Source of the DNA: Phycisphaerae bacterium
GTDB lineage: Bacteria > Planctomycetota > Phycisphaerae > Phycisphaerales > UBA1924
NCBI GenBank assembly: GCA_030432255.1
Contig: JAUIHS010000003.1
Span: 124,001 to 188,000, forward strand
Reading direction: 5' to 3'
Length of the DNA: 64,000 nt
Shown here: positions 63,931 through 64,000 of the stretch, one piece after another
Numbering within the stretch: position 1 is the stretch's first letter
Layout of the letters: the number at the start of each line of letters is the position of its first letter
The notes under the pieces: generated by a model
What the model was told of the DNA's origin: nothing
The model's input: the letters and a program-made list of their open reading frames with translations, nothing else
Database searches by the model: none
Position numbers and translations under genes: made by a program

Positions 63931-64000
63931 TCATCCTCCGCCATCTTCGCCGATGCGCTCCTGGTAGGTGCGCAGCGTGTCGAACGCCTGCATGGGTGTC
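63931..64000 (-). CDS. 3' end of a gene continuing beyond the window
   Basis: On the minus strand one frame reads PMQAFDTLRTYQERIGEDGGG and ends with TGA at 63931, 3 bp past the murA stop. The amphipathic pattern suggests a coding C-terminus. Too short to identify. Confidence 0.4.
   Translation of the reverse strand, partial: TPMQAFDTLRTYQERIGEDGGG

Overview
The window looks like a chromosomal segment of a high-GC, Gram-negative planctomycete, most likely class Phycisphaerae. The reasons are exported proteins with a C-terminal pair of dockerin-like repeats bracketed by cysteines, PEP-CTERM-like tails, CHASE/PAS kinases, a DUF1559-type prepilin, several sulfotransferases, and split-up NADH dehydrogenase and ribosomal-type operons. 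I see no rRNA, CRISPR array, insertion sequence or prophage. It reads as ordinary chromosome with lineage-specific islands.

Layout. 1-5.5 kb: the 3'-truncated part of a CHASE-PAS-PAS sensor kinase and a large secreted matrixin-like metalloprotease. 5.7-10.5 kb: a nitrilase-family hydrolase, a divergent amidinotransferase-fold protein, and an overlapping tilS / pseudo-receiver / membrane sigma-like operon. 10.6-14.6 kb: nuoD, facing a serine beta-lactamase-like hydrolase and a membrane EEP phosphoesterase. 14.7-24.3 kb: five sulfotransferases, a GT2 glycosyltransferase, a histidine kinase with a receiver-XRE response regulator, and a protein with six 46-residue repeats. This looks like a surface-glycan sulfation island. 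24.3-30.8 kb: a Gfo/Idh oxidoreductase, tRNA-Gly, nadB plus a lipoprotein, a DinB-like protein, purN, and an M-type protease with a PDZ domain. 30.9-36.7 kb: DUF502, hpf, PTS IIA and HPr, then a UAP1-like pyrophosphorylase with phoU, and enolase. 37-46.6 kb: a LuxR regulator, an ECF sigma/anti-sigma pair, a prepilin, a cyclophilin, tsaB, a zinc-ribbon PH protein and two exported proteins. 46.6-50.1 kb: tRNA-Thr, tuf, rpmG, tRNA-Trp, secE, nusG. 50.3-55 kb: a GT9 heptosyltransferase-like gene, rnpA, yidD, a TetR regulator, a cysteine desulfurase and nuoC. 55-64 kb: a B12-binding/MeaB fusion GTPase, a tandem family of FG-GAP/ASPIC proteins whose last copy is decayed, a fibro-slime protein and murA.

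Recurrent themes. (1) Ten genes that head transcription units have a -10-like hexamer only 6-10 bases before the start codon and no Shine-Dalgarno, which suggests leaderless or nearly leaderless mRNAs. Other genes here have good GGAGG sites. (2) Secreted-protein genes tend to have hairpins just upstream of their ribosome binding site and strong intrinsic terminators. (3) Gene ends are tightly packed, with 4-base ATGA/GTGA couplings and three convergent 3' overlaps of 25-35 bp. (4) Pathway operons are dispersed: nuoC and nuoD lie 43 kb apart, rnpA-yidD lacks rpmH and yidC, and nusG is not followed by rplK.

All functions are read from translated motifs by eye. No database search was possible. 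Start codons were moved from the longest frame wherever a ribosome site, signal peptide, family length or promoter argued for it.
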